A model generated the notes under the pieces. The model was given only the letters and a program-made list of their open reading frames with translations. It searched no databases and had not been told where the DNA came from. Both the position numbers and the translations under genes were made by a program. DNA of 64,000 bases from Pricia mediterranea (GTDB taxonomy: Bacteria > Bacteroidota > Bacteroidia > Flavobacteriales > Flavobacteriaceae). Shown piece after piece: positions 52,760 through 61,677 of this stretch; the first letter of the stretch is position 1, and every line of letters begins with the position of its first letter. The DNA lies in the NCBI RefSeq assembly GCF_032248455.1, contig NZ_JAVTTP010000001.1, positions 1,982,501-2,046,500 of the forward strand. The letters run 5' to 3'.

Positions 52760-55411
52760 CTAGAAGCGGTACATGACGCTTGCATTCCAGGTACGGCCTA
52801 AACCATAGTACACCCCAAAAGCATCCGTTTGGTTAATATAGGCATTGTTGAATAGGTTATAAATATTGGTTCTGAGGATGATATCCTGCTCGCCCATTTC
52901 AAAAGTGTAACCAGCGGTAAAATCCATTACTCCGTAAGGATCCAATTTACTAGTCTCATATGAACTTCCTTCGGCGACAACATCGGCCACATCGACAAAC
53001 TCGTACAGGTTGTTGAAATGGTTGTAAAATAGTCCGACTTCAAAACCACCTTGTGTTTTATAGTTTACATTGGCCCCGAAGGTTAGTTGTGCGGCATTGC
53101 TGACCTCGACTCCGTCAAGGTTGACATCCCCGTTAAAAAAATTGGCCGATAGGGGGTTGCCGTTCTGATCGACATAATCACCAATATCTTCATTTACAAA
53201 ATAGGTGTTGTCCCTAAAGTCCCTAGTCCGATAGGGTGTACTGCCATCGAACTTCCAGTCGCCTATAGAGGTGTAGGCCCCGAAGGTCAATCCTTGCATC
53301 ACACGATATTGCGCATCGATTTCCAGACCTTGATGCAATTCGGTCACATCGGTCTGTTCCCTGTTTATATCAATTTCTTCGCTGGTAGCCACATTGACAA
53401 TAGAATTACCGTTTGCAATAAAACGGTTGGCCCATTCCGTGCGATACAGGTTAACGTTCAACCGAAAATCGTAGGTATCGTATTTGTAGCCCAGTTCGAT
53501 TCCGGTAATCTCTTCGTTATCCACTTCCGGCTCGGCCAGTTCTGCGGTACCTGAAAAAACATTGTCTAAATAGGGCTGTCTGGAATAGAAGCCGGCATTT
53601 ATAAAGGCAGAATTCTTATCATTAAAATTATAGGCCCCTCCACTCTTTATATTGTAGCCGAATTTGTTGGCTTTATCAGAGGTTTCTGTAGTTTGGTTTC
53701 CGGAAGTGTCCGTGGCAAATCTATCCTCTCTTTGATAGGATTGATTGGAGGCCGCACCTTGAAAGAATACCGAATACGCATCCCTTGTGTATTCAAACTG
53801 ACCGAAAATCCCTTGGTAGTTAATATCTTCGGAATAATCATAATCGATTCTTTCGTTCTCCTCGGCAAAATCAAACACGGTTTTCCAAGGGTTAAAACTA
53901 TAGGATTCGGTAACAATCCGGTCATCGGGACGGTCGTTCGACCAGCCTTGAAGACCGTAAAAGTCGATTACTTGCCGAAAATGATCTCCGGTATAAAATC
54001 TAAAATCGGCCCCGACGTTCATAGTAAGGTATTCGTTGAACTCATGACCGAAATTCGAAACCAACCCGAACCATCTATGGTTGTTCATCGATCCTCTTCT
54101 GATATAACCCGCCCCGTTGGGCGCATCGAAATCACCACCAACTCCGACAATAGCGTTTCTCTCGCGATTTGCGGCGTAATCGATTTGTCCGCTAACACTC
54201 TCCCCTGCAACTTGATAGTCAGGCAGTCTCAATGCGCTGTTACCTCTGGGACCCGTGCCTCCACCTCGTCCGAACGATGCATATGCCACGGTAGAAAGAT
54301 CCGATTTGTCGGAAATATCCCAATCCCAGTTGAGGTTGATCACCGGTTTATGATAAAAATTGGTTCGCTCTGATTCCAGCTCGCCTTCATCAATACCCCA
54401 ATGCTGGTTGTACAGGCGATATTCTTCTATGACTTCTCTTGGCTGTGACCATCTTTGCATGTGCCATTGCGGCGCCCCGAACACTAAAAAGTTGAAGTTA
54501 TGGTCGCCTAAAAGCTTTCCGACGGAAAAGAAATAGTTCTGACCTTGACCTTTTGTTCCCTCCGCATACTTTCGCTGTGCCTGCCAATGGTCGAGCATCA
54601 CTGAAAAACCCCATCCATTATCATTTAAGCCGGAGTCATAAGAAGCGGTAATTTTCGCATAACTATCGTTACCTGTCATTATCCTGCCAAAACCACCTTC
54701 TTTTCTATCCGTAGCCTTCGTTACAATATTCACTGTACCACCTACCGAAGAGATGGCCAATTTTGAAGAACCAAGACCTCGCTGTACCTGAACCGCATTA
54801 GCTATATCCATTACACCCTGCCAATTCGACCAGTACATATTACCATCTTCCATTCCGTTGATGGGTTGACCGTTCAGTAGAAATGCCGTATTGGTCTGAT
54901 CAAATCCTCTGAGATACATTTGCGAATCTCCAAAGCCTTGTTGATTGGAGACGTAGACCGAGGGCACATTCTTCATGACTTCGGGAAACTCAACGTTACC
55001 TGTAGAAGTGGCTTGTATTACATCTTTCGTAATTGTTGTCACAGCTATAGGCGTGCTTCGATCTTCTTCCAAATCGATGACGCCAGCACCTATAACCACA
55101 ACTTCAGCCAATTGCTCCGCGTCGGGCTGAAGCGTAATGCTGCCTATATTCCCTGATGAGCTGAAATTAGCGGATTGTCTCACGTAACCGATGTAGGAAA
55201 TCATCAGAGTTCCCGAATCCGTAGAAACATCAATACTAAAATTACCGTCAAAATCGGTGGTGGTTCCATTTGTAGTTCCTTTTTCAACGACGTTGGCCCC
55301 CGGAAGAACATCACCGGTTTCTCCATCTACCACTGTTCCCGTAACCGTTCCCTGTGAGAAAGTGACCGCCGTCATGAAAAGCGCAGCCATTGCGAAATAG
55401 AATTTTTTCAT
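52760..55411 (-). CDS. TonB-dependent receptor with carboxypeptidase-regulatory domain
   Basis: 883-residue outer-membrane receptor. The signal peptide ends near FSQGTV. A carboxypeptidase-regulatory-like domain follows (VTGTVVDGETGDVLPGANVV in part; FDGNFSIDVS). The plug carries QMYLRGFDQTNTAFLLNGQP and SSVGGTVNIVTKATDRKEGG. The barrel is long and ends TWNASVMYRF, with the terminal aromatic needed for assembly. No SusD-like or lipoprotein gene is adjacent, so it is a single-gene unit with its own terminator. The substrate is unknown, and no cobalamin-type riboswitch was seen upstream. Confidence 0.94.
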   Translation of the reverse strand: MKKFYFAMAALFMTAVTFSQGTVTGTVVDGETGDVLPGANVVEKGTTNGTTTDFDGNFSIDVSTDSGTLMISYIGYVRQSANFSSSGNIGSITLQPDAEQLAEVVVIGAGVIDLEEDRSTPIAVTTITKDVIQATSTGNVEFPEVMKNVPSVYVSNQQGFGDSQMYLRGFDQTNTAFLLNGQPINGMEDGNMYWSNWQGVMDIANAVQVQRGLGSSKLAISSVGGTVNIVTKATDRKEGGFGRIMTGNDSYAKITASYDSGLNDNGWGFSVMLDHWQAQRKYAEGTKGQGQNYFFSVGKLLGDHNFNFLVFGAPQWHMQRWSQPREVIEEYRLYNQHWGIDEGELESERTNFYHKPVINLNWDWDISDKSDLSTVAYASFGRGGGTGPRGNSALRLPDYQVAGESVSGQIDYAANRERNAIVGVGGDFDAPNGAGYIRRGSMNNHRWFGLVSNFGHEFNEYLTMNVGADFRFYTGDHFRQVIDFYGLQGWSNDRPDDRIVTESYSFNPWKTVFDFAEENERIDYDYSEDINYQGIFGQFEYTRDAYSVFFQGAASNQSYQREDRFATDTSGNQTTETSDKANKFGYNIKSGGAYNFNDKNSAFINAGFYSRQPYLDNVFSGTAELAEPEVDNEEITGIELGYKYDTYDFRLNVNLYRTEWANRFIANGNSIVNVATSEEIDINREQTDVTELHQGLEIDAQYRVMQGLTFGAYTSIGDWKFDGSTPYRTRDFRDNTYFVNEDIGDYVDQNGNPLSANFFNGDVNLDGVEVSNAAQLTFGANVNYKTQGGFEVGLFYNHFNNLYEFVDVADVVAEGSSYETSKLDPYGVMDFTAGYTFEMGEQDIILRTNIYNLFNNAYINQTDAFGVYYGLGRTWNASVMYRF

Positions 55412-55689
55412 TTTCTTGAGTATTTGTTAGAGTTAGTTTTGCGTTGCACTACGAAAAATGCGGCTGTGATCAGCATACGAGCTTAGATCGTCCGTTTCAT
55501 ATACATCACAAAATTAACAGAAATTTGGGATTGCCGGCAGCTGCAGGGCAAGAAGTTATACCCATGTTATCAAGAAATATGAAATTCTCGCTCCGACTCT
55601 TAATAAATAGAATAGACCTCAAGGTTATAGCTGCAAATGCACCTATTTCGAAAATAACTGGGAAACACTCGGCCCGATTCAAGGTTTTT

Positions 55690-56988
55690 TCAATCCAACG
55701 AGGCCAAGTCTTCCGATAATACCTCTTCTTCAGCCGGCTTTTCGGGATACTCCATACAATCCAATTGATCTTTGATCGGGGTAATATAGGTGAAGTAGTC
55801 GGGCTGCAGGGTCTCTGCCAAAGGTTCGGCCTTAGGGAGCTCTTCTTTCAATGGATCGACTTGCCGGCCGTGGCGCCAAAATCGATAACAGACATGGGGG
55901 CCGCTCGTATTTCCGGTCATTCCGACCCAGCCGATGACATCGCCCTGTTTCACGTGATCGCCGCGTTTGACATTCTGTTTTTTCATATGCAGGTATTGGG
56001 TCGAATACTTGCCATTGTGACGAATCTTGACGTACCGGCCGTTGCCGCCCTTTCGGGTCGATTCGGTTACGGTGCCATCGGCCGTCGCCATAATCGGGGT
56101 GCCCACGGGCGCGGCGTAATCGGTGCCCCTGTGCGGACGTATCCGGTTGCCGTAATACCGAATTCTACGTTTAAGATTGTAACGGGATGAAAGTCTCCCG
56201 AACTCGACGGGCATCCGTAGAAACGTTCTTCTCAAATTGTTCGCCTCATCATCAAAATAATCCACAATACTCTTGAGCGAGTCATTTTCGTAGGCAAAGG
56301 CATAAATCGGCTTGCCGTTGTGTTCAAAATAAGCGGCTTCGATGGGTTCGGAGCCGGCGTAGATCGAATCGTTTATAAACTTTTCTTTATAGATGACCTT
56401 AAACTTATCTCCTTTTTGAAGCATCGAAAAATCGATGGTCCAAGCGTACACATTAGCCAGATTGTGGGTCACCATATAATCGATTCCCTGTTCTACGAGT
56501 GCATTGGAAAGATTGGTCTCAATAATTCCGGATACTTCCTTTTCTTTATAAGTTACGTTCTTTCTCTCTTTGTAGGCGTTGACGCTATCCCTTAAATCTA
56601 CCACGGTATAGTTGATTACGTCGTTTTCATAGATGAACACTTGGGCCGCGGCTGTAGTATCTTTTGATTTTAAAATCATATACGGCTGCCCCACCCTGAT
56701 CTTACGGACATCGAAAGTGTCTCTATATTCTTGGGTAATCTTGGCGATCTTGGGGTAGTCCACTTTGTTTTCCAACATAAGCTCCCCAAAACTGTCACCT
56801 CGTCTAACCGTATCCAACTGTACATTGAATTCGTCCAGATTAAAACCAAAATGCTTGATAATGGGCTTTTCAAGGACCTCTAGAGAGGCGATATCAGCAG
56901 TGGATTGCTCGGTATTTTGTAGATTTTTATCTTCCTTACACGAGAAAGATAGTACCAAGATGAATAAGATGCCCCAGTATTTATGCAT
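55690..56988 (-). CDS. M23 family metallopeptidase (lipoprotein)
   Basis: 432-residue cell-wall endopeptidase. The lipobox is LVLSFSCKED. The middle part (about 55-290) has OapA-like features (VRRGDSFGELM, QYLHM comes later). The zinc peptidase domain (about 295-400) has the ligand motifs HRGTDYAAP, STQYLHMKK and GPHVCYRFW, so the site is complete. The family cleaves peptidoglycan cross-links during growth or division. A -7 candidate TATCTTTA lies upstream at 57016-57023 (minus strand). It is next to the DUF3108 gene but separated by 171 bases. Confidence 0.93.
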   Translation of the reverse strand: MHKYWGILFILVLSFSCKEDKNLQNTEQSTADIASLEVLEKPIIKHFGFNLDEFNVQLDTVRRGDSFGELMLENKVDYPKIAKITQEYRDTFDVRKIRVGQPYMILKSKDTTAAAQVFIYENDVINYTVVDLRDSVNAYKERKNVTYKEKEVSGIIETNLSNALVEQGIDYMVTHNLANVYAWTIDFSMLQKGDKFKVIYKEKFINDSIYAGSEPIEAAYFEHNGKPIYAFAYENDSLKSIVDYFDDEANNLRRTFLRMPVEFGRLSSRYNLKRRIRYYGNRIRPHRGTDYAAPVGTPIMATADGTVTESTRKGGNGRYVKIRHNGKYSTQYLHMKKQNVKRGDHVKQGDVIGWVGMTGNTSGPHVCYRFWRHGRQVDPLKEELPKAEPLAETLQPDYFTYITPIKDQLDCMEYPEKPAEEEVLSEDLASLD

Positions 56989-57015
56989 TATAAATTATTG
57001 TTTTTTAATCGGGGT

Positions 57016-57023
57016 TAAAGATA
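57016..57023 (-). promoter_or_regulatory. -7 candidate for the M23 peptidase gene
   Basis: Minus-strand TATCTTTA matches TAnnTTTG except for the last base, 28 bases before the start codon. The nearest upstream TTG is about 25 bases away, slightly too far for an ideal -33 box. Confidence 0.35.
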
Positions 57024-57159
57024 CGGCCCAGCCGCCGTCTCCCCAGTTCAATTTGCTCTTTTTTAAAACTATTTTTCGGAAAATACGATTTTTTTACAAA
57101 AACAAGTTCCAAAGCACGGTTAAGATGGCCATTAGGCGTATCGCAAGTGCCAAAATTGC

Positions 57160-58014
57160 TTAATCCATGATGATCTTGAACTGGTTCTTGAGTCCGTTGT
57201 ACGCCTCGAGATCCACCTTTATCGAACCAACGGCCAGATCGGCCTGTATCCGTATTGGAATACGGTTATCATCGGCCGAAACCCATAATGTGAGGCTTTC
57301 TTTTTCCTTGAATACCCTTCCGGACTGCACCAGGGGCCTGAATTTGTAACATTTGACCTTACCAAACTTGGTCTTCAATATCTCGGTGCCCAAATATTTA
57401 AGCTTAAAATCGAAAATACCGTCGTCGTCGTAAAGCATCTTCAACTTGACCGCCTCTCCTTGTACCAAATCTTTGGGGTCGTAGTTATTTCTGAGATAAT
57501 AAAAGGCGGACAATAAGTCTTGAATACTATCCTGCAGGTCGAACTTGTAGGTTTTCTTGTTTTTTTTGTCGTTTAAGATTGCCTTATCCCTTTCATGGTC
57601 AAAATCAATTACGTAATCCTTCGTATACCCGCCTTCATTGATATTACGGACGAACTTATAGGGTTTCATATCCTCATCCATCCCAAAATAGCTCTCGTAG
57701 GTGTCATCGACTTTAAAGAACAGACTTGCAAACCCGGTAGTTTGTCCTTTTCCAACTACATGATATACGGGCTTCCCGTTAATCGAATTCGATTTTACGT
57801 GCAAGGTGGCATAGCTGGCATTCAGAAATCCGTAGTGCATCCGAAATTTGAGCCATTCGCCCGGTCGGAAGGCAGATTCATTTTTCGTGTACTTTTTACT
57901 TTCGTTAGGGGATGGATTCTGCCCGGAATTCAACGCGACGTCCTGCGAGTCGATTTGCTGTGCATTGACAAGCATACCAACCGATAGCAAGAAAAAGACT
58001 AGGGCGTTCTTCAT
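57160..58014 (-). CDS. DUF3108 domain exported protein
   Basis: 284-residue periplasmic protein with signal peptide (FFLLSVGMLVNAQQ). The DUF3108 core is visible: FRPGEWLKFRMHYGFLNASY (in part), VYHVVGKGQTTGFASLFFKV (in part), DDTYESYF, YVIDFDHERDKA, and LTLWVSADDNRIPIRIQADL. The final residues VGSIKVDLEAYNGLK are typical. The expected fold is an all-beta half-barrel related to LolA-type lipid carriers; function is unknown. It is conserved near the M23 peptidase gene in Flavobacteria, which may hint at an envelope role. Confidence 0.92.
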   Translation of the reverse strand: MKNALVFFLLSVGMLVNAQQIDSQDVALNSGQNPSPNESKKYTKNESAFRPGEWLKFRMHYGFLNASYATLHVKSNSINGKPVYHVVGKGQTTGFASLFFKVDDTYESYFGMDEDMKPYKFVRNINEGGYTKDYVIDFDHERDKAILNDKKNKKTYKFDLQDSIQDLLSAFYYLRNNYDPKDLVQGEAVKLKMLYDDDGIFDFKLKYLGTEILKTKFGKVKCYKFRPLVQSGRVFKEKESLTLWVSADDNRIPIRIQADLAVGSIKVDLEAYNGLKNQFKIIMD

Positions 58015-58531
58015 GGCGTTTTTCAGTTAAAATTACAAAATGCTTTTAAAACGGGTGCTTAACAGCAGCGCAGTATTAGGATGCCATATTAATTAAACAA
58101 AATTTATTCCAAAGTATTGTATCGAATTATTTCAATATTTACAAAACCCCGGGCATTTACCATCTCCGGTTGTCGGTCGGACCCGTAATAAATCAAAAAA
58201 AGCCCTGACAAGACTGCCAGGGCTTTTCCTAAATAACCAACCAAACTTTAAATTATGAAAAACCAATACTTAAAGTTGCAAGGGAACCACCCCCTGCATT
58301 GACAAATATAAGGCGCATTTTCAGATGTGAAACCCTTTTAACGTACTTTAACTCGGGCCTTAACAAATATTTAGGCCACAAAGCGAAAAGGTCCTAGGAG
58401 AGCGTTTCAAATCTGGCACCCAAACCGGAAACTACAAGCTTAAAATGGCATTCTGATGTTTACATCCCGCAAAAAATACGGATGTGATTTTAGGGTATGA
58501 TCATCTCAGAAAACCGATAAAGGGTCCAGTG
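58015..58531. other. Intergenic region with hairpin and short leader-like frame
   Basis: 517 bases between the DUF3108 gene (divergent side) and the end of the EcsC gene. A hairpin AAAAGCCCTG (58198-58207) / CAGGGCTTTT (58218-58227) looks like an intrinsic terminator. It is followed by AAATAACCAACCAAAC and a 15-codon frame (58255-58302, MKNQYLKLQGNHPLH) that may be a leader peptide or chance. The remainder shows nothing. Confidence 0.45.
58198..58227. terminator. Terminator-like hairpin
   Basis: Ten-base perfect stem AAAAGCCCTG/CAGGGCTTTT with a 10-base loop. It could end a plus-strand transcript or attenuate one starting upstream. No plus-strand gene ends nearby, which makes its role unclear. 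Confidence 0.55.
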
Positions 58532-59335
58532 CTATGCTTGAACCTCGATATCGTTGTAAGCGGCCTCGATGGGTTGACTCCCGTACTGCCGCTCTAGTCG
58601 TCTAATAGCAAAGTGCGCGTGGGCCATGCTCTGAAAATGCCGTATAAACGCCAAATTGATCGCCCCGCCCCCTACAGCACCGATTACAGGAACCGCTTGA
58701 GCTACAAATTTCTCGGAAACCTGAATGCTAAATCGTGAGGCCACAACGGCGAGCAAACGGAGCATTGGCTGGGAAGCCCCGACCAAGAATCCCTCTACTA
58801 ATTTACTTGTTGAGCCCTTTACGGCAGCGTTCAGGGCGAGACGGGTTGCAAAATAACCCGTGTCAAGGCTATCGTCGTGTTTGGATTTTCCACCAAGGGC
58901 AAATACCTGTAAACACGCAAGCTGGGTGTCGAGTGCCTCTAGATCTTCCCCTTCGCTACGGGCGATATCCATTATGGAACGCATCATCATTTTGGTTGTC
59001 AGGCCAAGGTCCACCGCAAAAGCGGTAGCCCCAAAAGCCCCACCAAGAACTCCCGACGAGGTTACGATCGCCTTGTATTGGCTATTCAGGGGGGCAACGC
59101 CGACCTTGTCGGATTTCATGGAGAAGAGATTGCTCTGTACCACTTTTTCCAAGACCCCAAAACTGATCTGCCGCAACCACTGCTGCTGTTTTTCAGGTAA
59201 TAACTGCACCCGACTATCGAGAAAGCTTCCCATTCGGTTTAGGCCCTCCATAGCCCACCCTATATTTTCCATTTTGAGCTTTGCGGCTCGAAGCGTTCGC
59301 AGGTCTTCGACAGTAAGCGATTTTGTTCCGATCAT
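58532..59335 (-). CDS. EcsC family protein
   Basis: 267-residue helical protein of the EcsC family, named from the third gene of the Bacillus ecs ABC transporter locus, with no known catalytic activity. Family-like features are the glycine-rich amphipathic helices SGVLGGAFGATAFAVDLGLT, YFATRLALNAAVKGS and the C-terminal AVPVIGAVGGGAINLAFIRH. No ABC transporter genes are adjacent. It is monocistronic and lies divergent from the channel gene with a 207-base shared upstream region. Confidence 0.88.
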   Translation of the reverse strand: MIGTKSLTVEDLRTLRAAKLKMENIGWAMEGLNRMGSFLDSRVQLLPEKQQQWLRQISFGVLEKVVQSNLFSMKSDKVGVAPLNSQYKAIVTSSGVLGGAFGATAFAVDLGLTTKMMMRSIMDIARSEGEDLEALDTQLACLQVFALGGKSKHDDSLDTGYFATRLALNAAVKGSTSKLVEGFLVGASQPMLRLLAVVASRFSIQVSEKFVAQAVPVIGAVGGGAINLAFIRHFQSMAHAHFAIRRLERQYGSQPIEAAYNDIEVQA

Positions 59336-59465
59336 AGCATCCCTTTTAATAGTACAAGACAGAATTCCTAGACTTGTGCTGGTCTTTATTTAGTTCTAAT
59401 GTAAGTATTTCCGAACGTTATATAATTATCCCATGTAAGTTTTTCACCCGAAAATCAATTTTAAG

Positions 59466-59473
59466 TACTTTTA
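59466..59473 (+). promoter_or_regulatory. Weak -7 candidate for the channel gene
   Basis: TACTTTTA matches TAnnTTTG except the last base, 70 bases before the start at 59543. There is no clear -33 box. Confidence 0.3.
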
Positions 59474-59542
59474 CCCGAATTATTAAAAATTTCCCGGATA
59501 GAAAAATCTAATATCCCGCTGCCACAATATTCAATCCAATCC

Positions 59543-60601
59543 ATGCCAAAATTACCCCTTTCCATATTCTTCATTTTATCCCTACTTCAACTTACAGCCC
59601 AAAGCAAGTTAGACAGCACCCTGCGGGTTGGTTACGCGGGGTCGGAGCCTTTCGTCATGGCGGGTGATCAAGCGGAAGGAATTGCTCTCAATATCTGGAA
59701 AGAAATAGCGTTCAATGCAGAATTGGATTATACGTTCAAGCCCTACAGTTCGATTAACGAAGGGATTGTGGCCGTACAATCGGGGGAACTCGATGCCCTT
59801 GTCGGACCGATAACAATCAATTCGCAACGGGCCGTAAACATCGCATTTTCGCAACCTTTCTTTGATACCGAGATGGGCATCTTGGCGCCTGTCATGGAAC
59901 TCACCTTGTGGGACCGCATAAAGCCCTTGTTCAGTCCCAATTTTCTGTATGCCGTGTTCGGTTTCCTGATGTTGTTGACTTTTGTGGGCTTTCTTTTTTG
60001 GTTGGTAGAGGGAAGAAAATATCCCGATGAATACGGCGGTAAAGCCGCTCAGGGCATCGGATCGGGCATTTGGTTGGCCTTGGTGACCATGACCACAGTG
60101 GGTTATGGCGATATGGCACCTAGAACTCCTTTGGGCAGGTTCGTAATCGGATCTTGGATGATCATTTCGCTGATTATGGCCACCTCGTTCGTGGCAGGTA
60201 TTGCGACGACCCTGACCCTGACCGGGAAAAGCGAGAAAACGATCACCCAATTGAACCAGCTCGAAAACAAAAAAATCGCCGTGCCCAATTATAAAAAGGT
60301 AATAGATAATTTCAAGTCCATCGGGGGCATACCTGTGACCGTGGACAATGTGAAAGAGGGATATCAACTATTATTCGAAGGCGAGGTAGATGCCTTGGTC
60401 TATGACATCGTGCCCTTGGAGTACATCGCCAATCGGACCTCAAAAACTGATTTTAGGTTGAGTAAAAAAAATATCAACCCGCAACATTACGGCTTTGTAT
60501 TTCCGCTGAACACTGATCTTCGACATATTACGAACATTGAAATATTAAAACTGAAGGAGTCCGGCGATATCGACCAGATCATTTCAAATTTCATCAAGTA
60601 A
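59543..60601 (+). CDS. GluR0-like potassium-selective ligand-gated channel
   Basis: 352-residue prokaryotic ionotropic glutamate receptor homologue. After a signal peptide (FFILSLLQLTAQ) the first half of a periplasmic amino-acid-binding lobe runs to about 128, with the ligand Arg in SQRAVNIAFSQPFF (R96). M1 is about 133-155. The pore loop has the full potassium filter TTVGYGD (184-190), and M2 is about 200-222. The second binding-lobe half follows (about 232-352), with VDALVYDIVPLEYI holding the expected ligand Asp. This S1-M1-P-M2-S2 order is that of cyanobacterial GluR0. Automated tools often call it a substrate-binding protein. The ligand (glutamate or another amino acid) is not known. 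Confidence 0.88.
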   Translation: MPKLPLSIFFILSLLQLTAQSKLDSTLRVGYAGSEPFVMAGDQAEGIALNIWKEIAFNAELDYTFKPYSSINEGIVAVQSGELDALVGPITINSQRAVNIAFSQPFFDTEMGILAPVMELTLWDRIKPLFSPNFLYAVFGFLMLLTFVGFLFWLVEGRKYPDEYGGKAAQGIGSGIWLALVTMTTVGYGDMAPRTPLGRFVIGSWMIISLIMATSFVAGIATTLTLTGKSEKTITQLNQLENKKIAVPNYKKVIDNFKSIGGIPVTVDNVKEGYQLLFEGEVDALVYDIVPLEYIANRTSKTDFRLSKKNINPQHYGFVFPLNTDLRHITNIEILKLKESGDIDQIISNFIK

Positions 60602-60902
60602 AGGGATATTGGTTCCGTCATTGATTTTACGAAACAATTTGAAAAACACTTAACGTTCCAAAAAAACCAAGGGCAGGAGGTGCAGAAAGGTCAATTGAAG
60701 GCATAGGGACGCCCTTGAGCATTGGATTTCGTTATTCGGATGTTGCAAAAAGTGCCGTGGTCTTTCCTTCTTGCTCTTTTCGTCCTTTTTCGAGTGGCGA
60801 AGCTTTCCAATCACAGATAGATATCAGGGTTGTCCACAAAATTCAGGCTAGAACCGGGATATTAATTAACTTTGAGCTCCGCAATCAAAACCTGTTCATC
60901 CC
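60602..60902. other. Intergenic region, nothing recognised
   Basis: 301 bases before hemJ. A long-range inverted repeat (CAAGGGC near 60668, GCCCTTG near 60711) is present, but no open frame or consensus promoter stands out. Confidence 0.4.
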
Positions 60903-61445
60903 TTGTACGACTACATCAAAGCCCTGCACCTCATTTTTGTGATTACCTGGTTCGCGGGTCTCTTCTACATTCCCAGATTGTTCATCTACCAAATCGAGGC
61001 GTCGGATAAGCCATCCCCCGAAAGGGAAATCATTACCCGGCAATTACAGCTGATGAGCAAACGCCTGTGGTACATTATTACGTGGCCCTCGGCCGTTTTG
61101 GCCACCATCTTTGCCATTTGGCTGTTACTACTGATGCCGGGTTGGCTGCAACAATCCTGGATGCATGTCAAAATCGGGTTTGTCGTATTACTTTTTGCCT
61201 ATCACCTTAAAAACCATCACATTTTCCGGCAACTGCAGCGCAACGAAATTCGATATACCTCGCACTTTATGCGTATTTGGAACGAAGGTGCTACCCTTAT
61301 TCTTTTTGCCGTTGTTTTTCTGGCCATCCTAAAAAATGCCTTTAATTGGATTTACGGGGTCGTCGGTATTTTAGTTCTGGGGATTCTTTTAATGTTGGGA
61401 ATAAAGCTTTACAAAAGAATAAGGAACAGCAATCCCGAGGCCTGA
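60903..61445 (+). CDS. hemJ: Protoporphyrinogen IX oxidase HemJ (CopD/UPF0093 family)
   Basis: 180-residue integral membrane enzyme that oxidises protoporphyrinogen IX to protoporphyrin IX in haem synthesis. The start is TTG at 60903; the conserved N-terminus YIKALHLIFVITWFAGLFYI begins right there, so this start is well supported. The catalytic His is in KALHLIF and the key Lys in HVKIGFVVLLF. Five or so helices are predicted, slightly longer at the C-terminus than E. coli-type members. It is followed by a sensor kinase and an enoyl-CoA hydratase gene in the same direction. Confidence 0.93.
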   Translation: MYDYIKALHLIFVITWFAGLFYIPRLFIYQIEASDKPSPEREIITRQLQLMSKRLWYIITWPSAVLATIFAIWLLLLMPGWLQQSWMHVKIGFVVLLFAYHLKNHHIFRQLQRNEIRYTSHFMRIWNEGATLILFAVVFLAILKNAFNWIYGVVGILVLGILLMLGIKLYKRIRNSNPEA

Positions 61446-61677
61446 CAAGGAATTACCTAGTGCCAATCCGATTAGGTATCAAATTCCAAAAAACAAATCC
61501 CAAATTCAAAAAAAAGGAAATTTATGACGCAAGCATTGGGAAGTCCATCGCTCAGAGATTGTAAATTAACAATGATCCAATCCGTATTTTGAACTTGTAC
61601 TTGTCTCTTGAGCTTGAACTTAAACCTGCCCTTATCTTGGTTCGATATTTGCTACATTAACGTTAAAATCCGACCTC

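Noticed and set aside
53693-54373. Long plus-strand frame (226 codons) inside the second TonB receptor gene
   Set aside because: It is antisense to a clear receptor reading frame and shows no domain or signal of its own.
59609-60367. Minus-strand frame of 252 codons inside the channel gene
   Set aside because: Shadow frame; the plus strand carries the TVGYGD filter and complete domain order.
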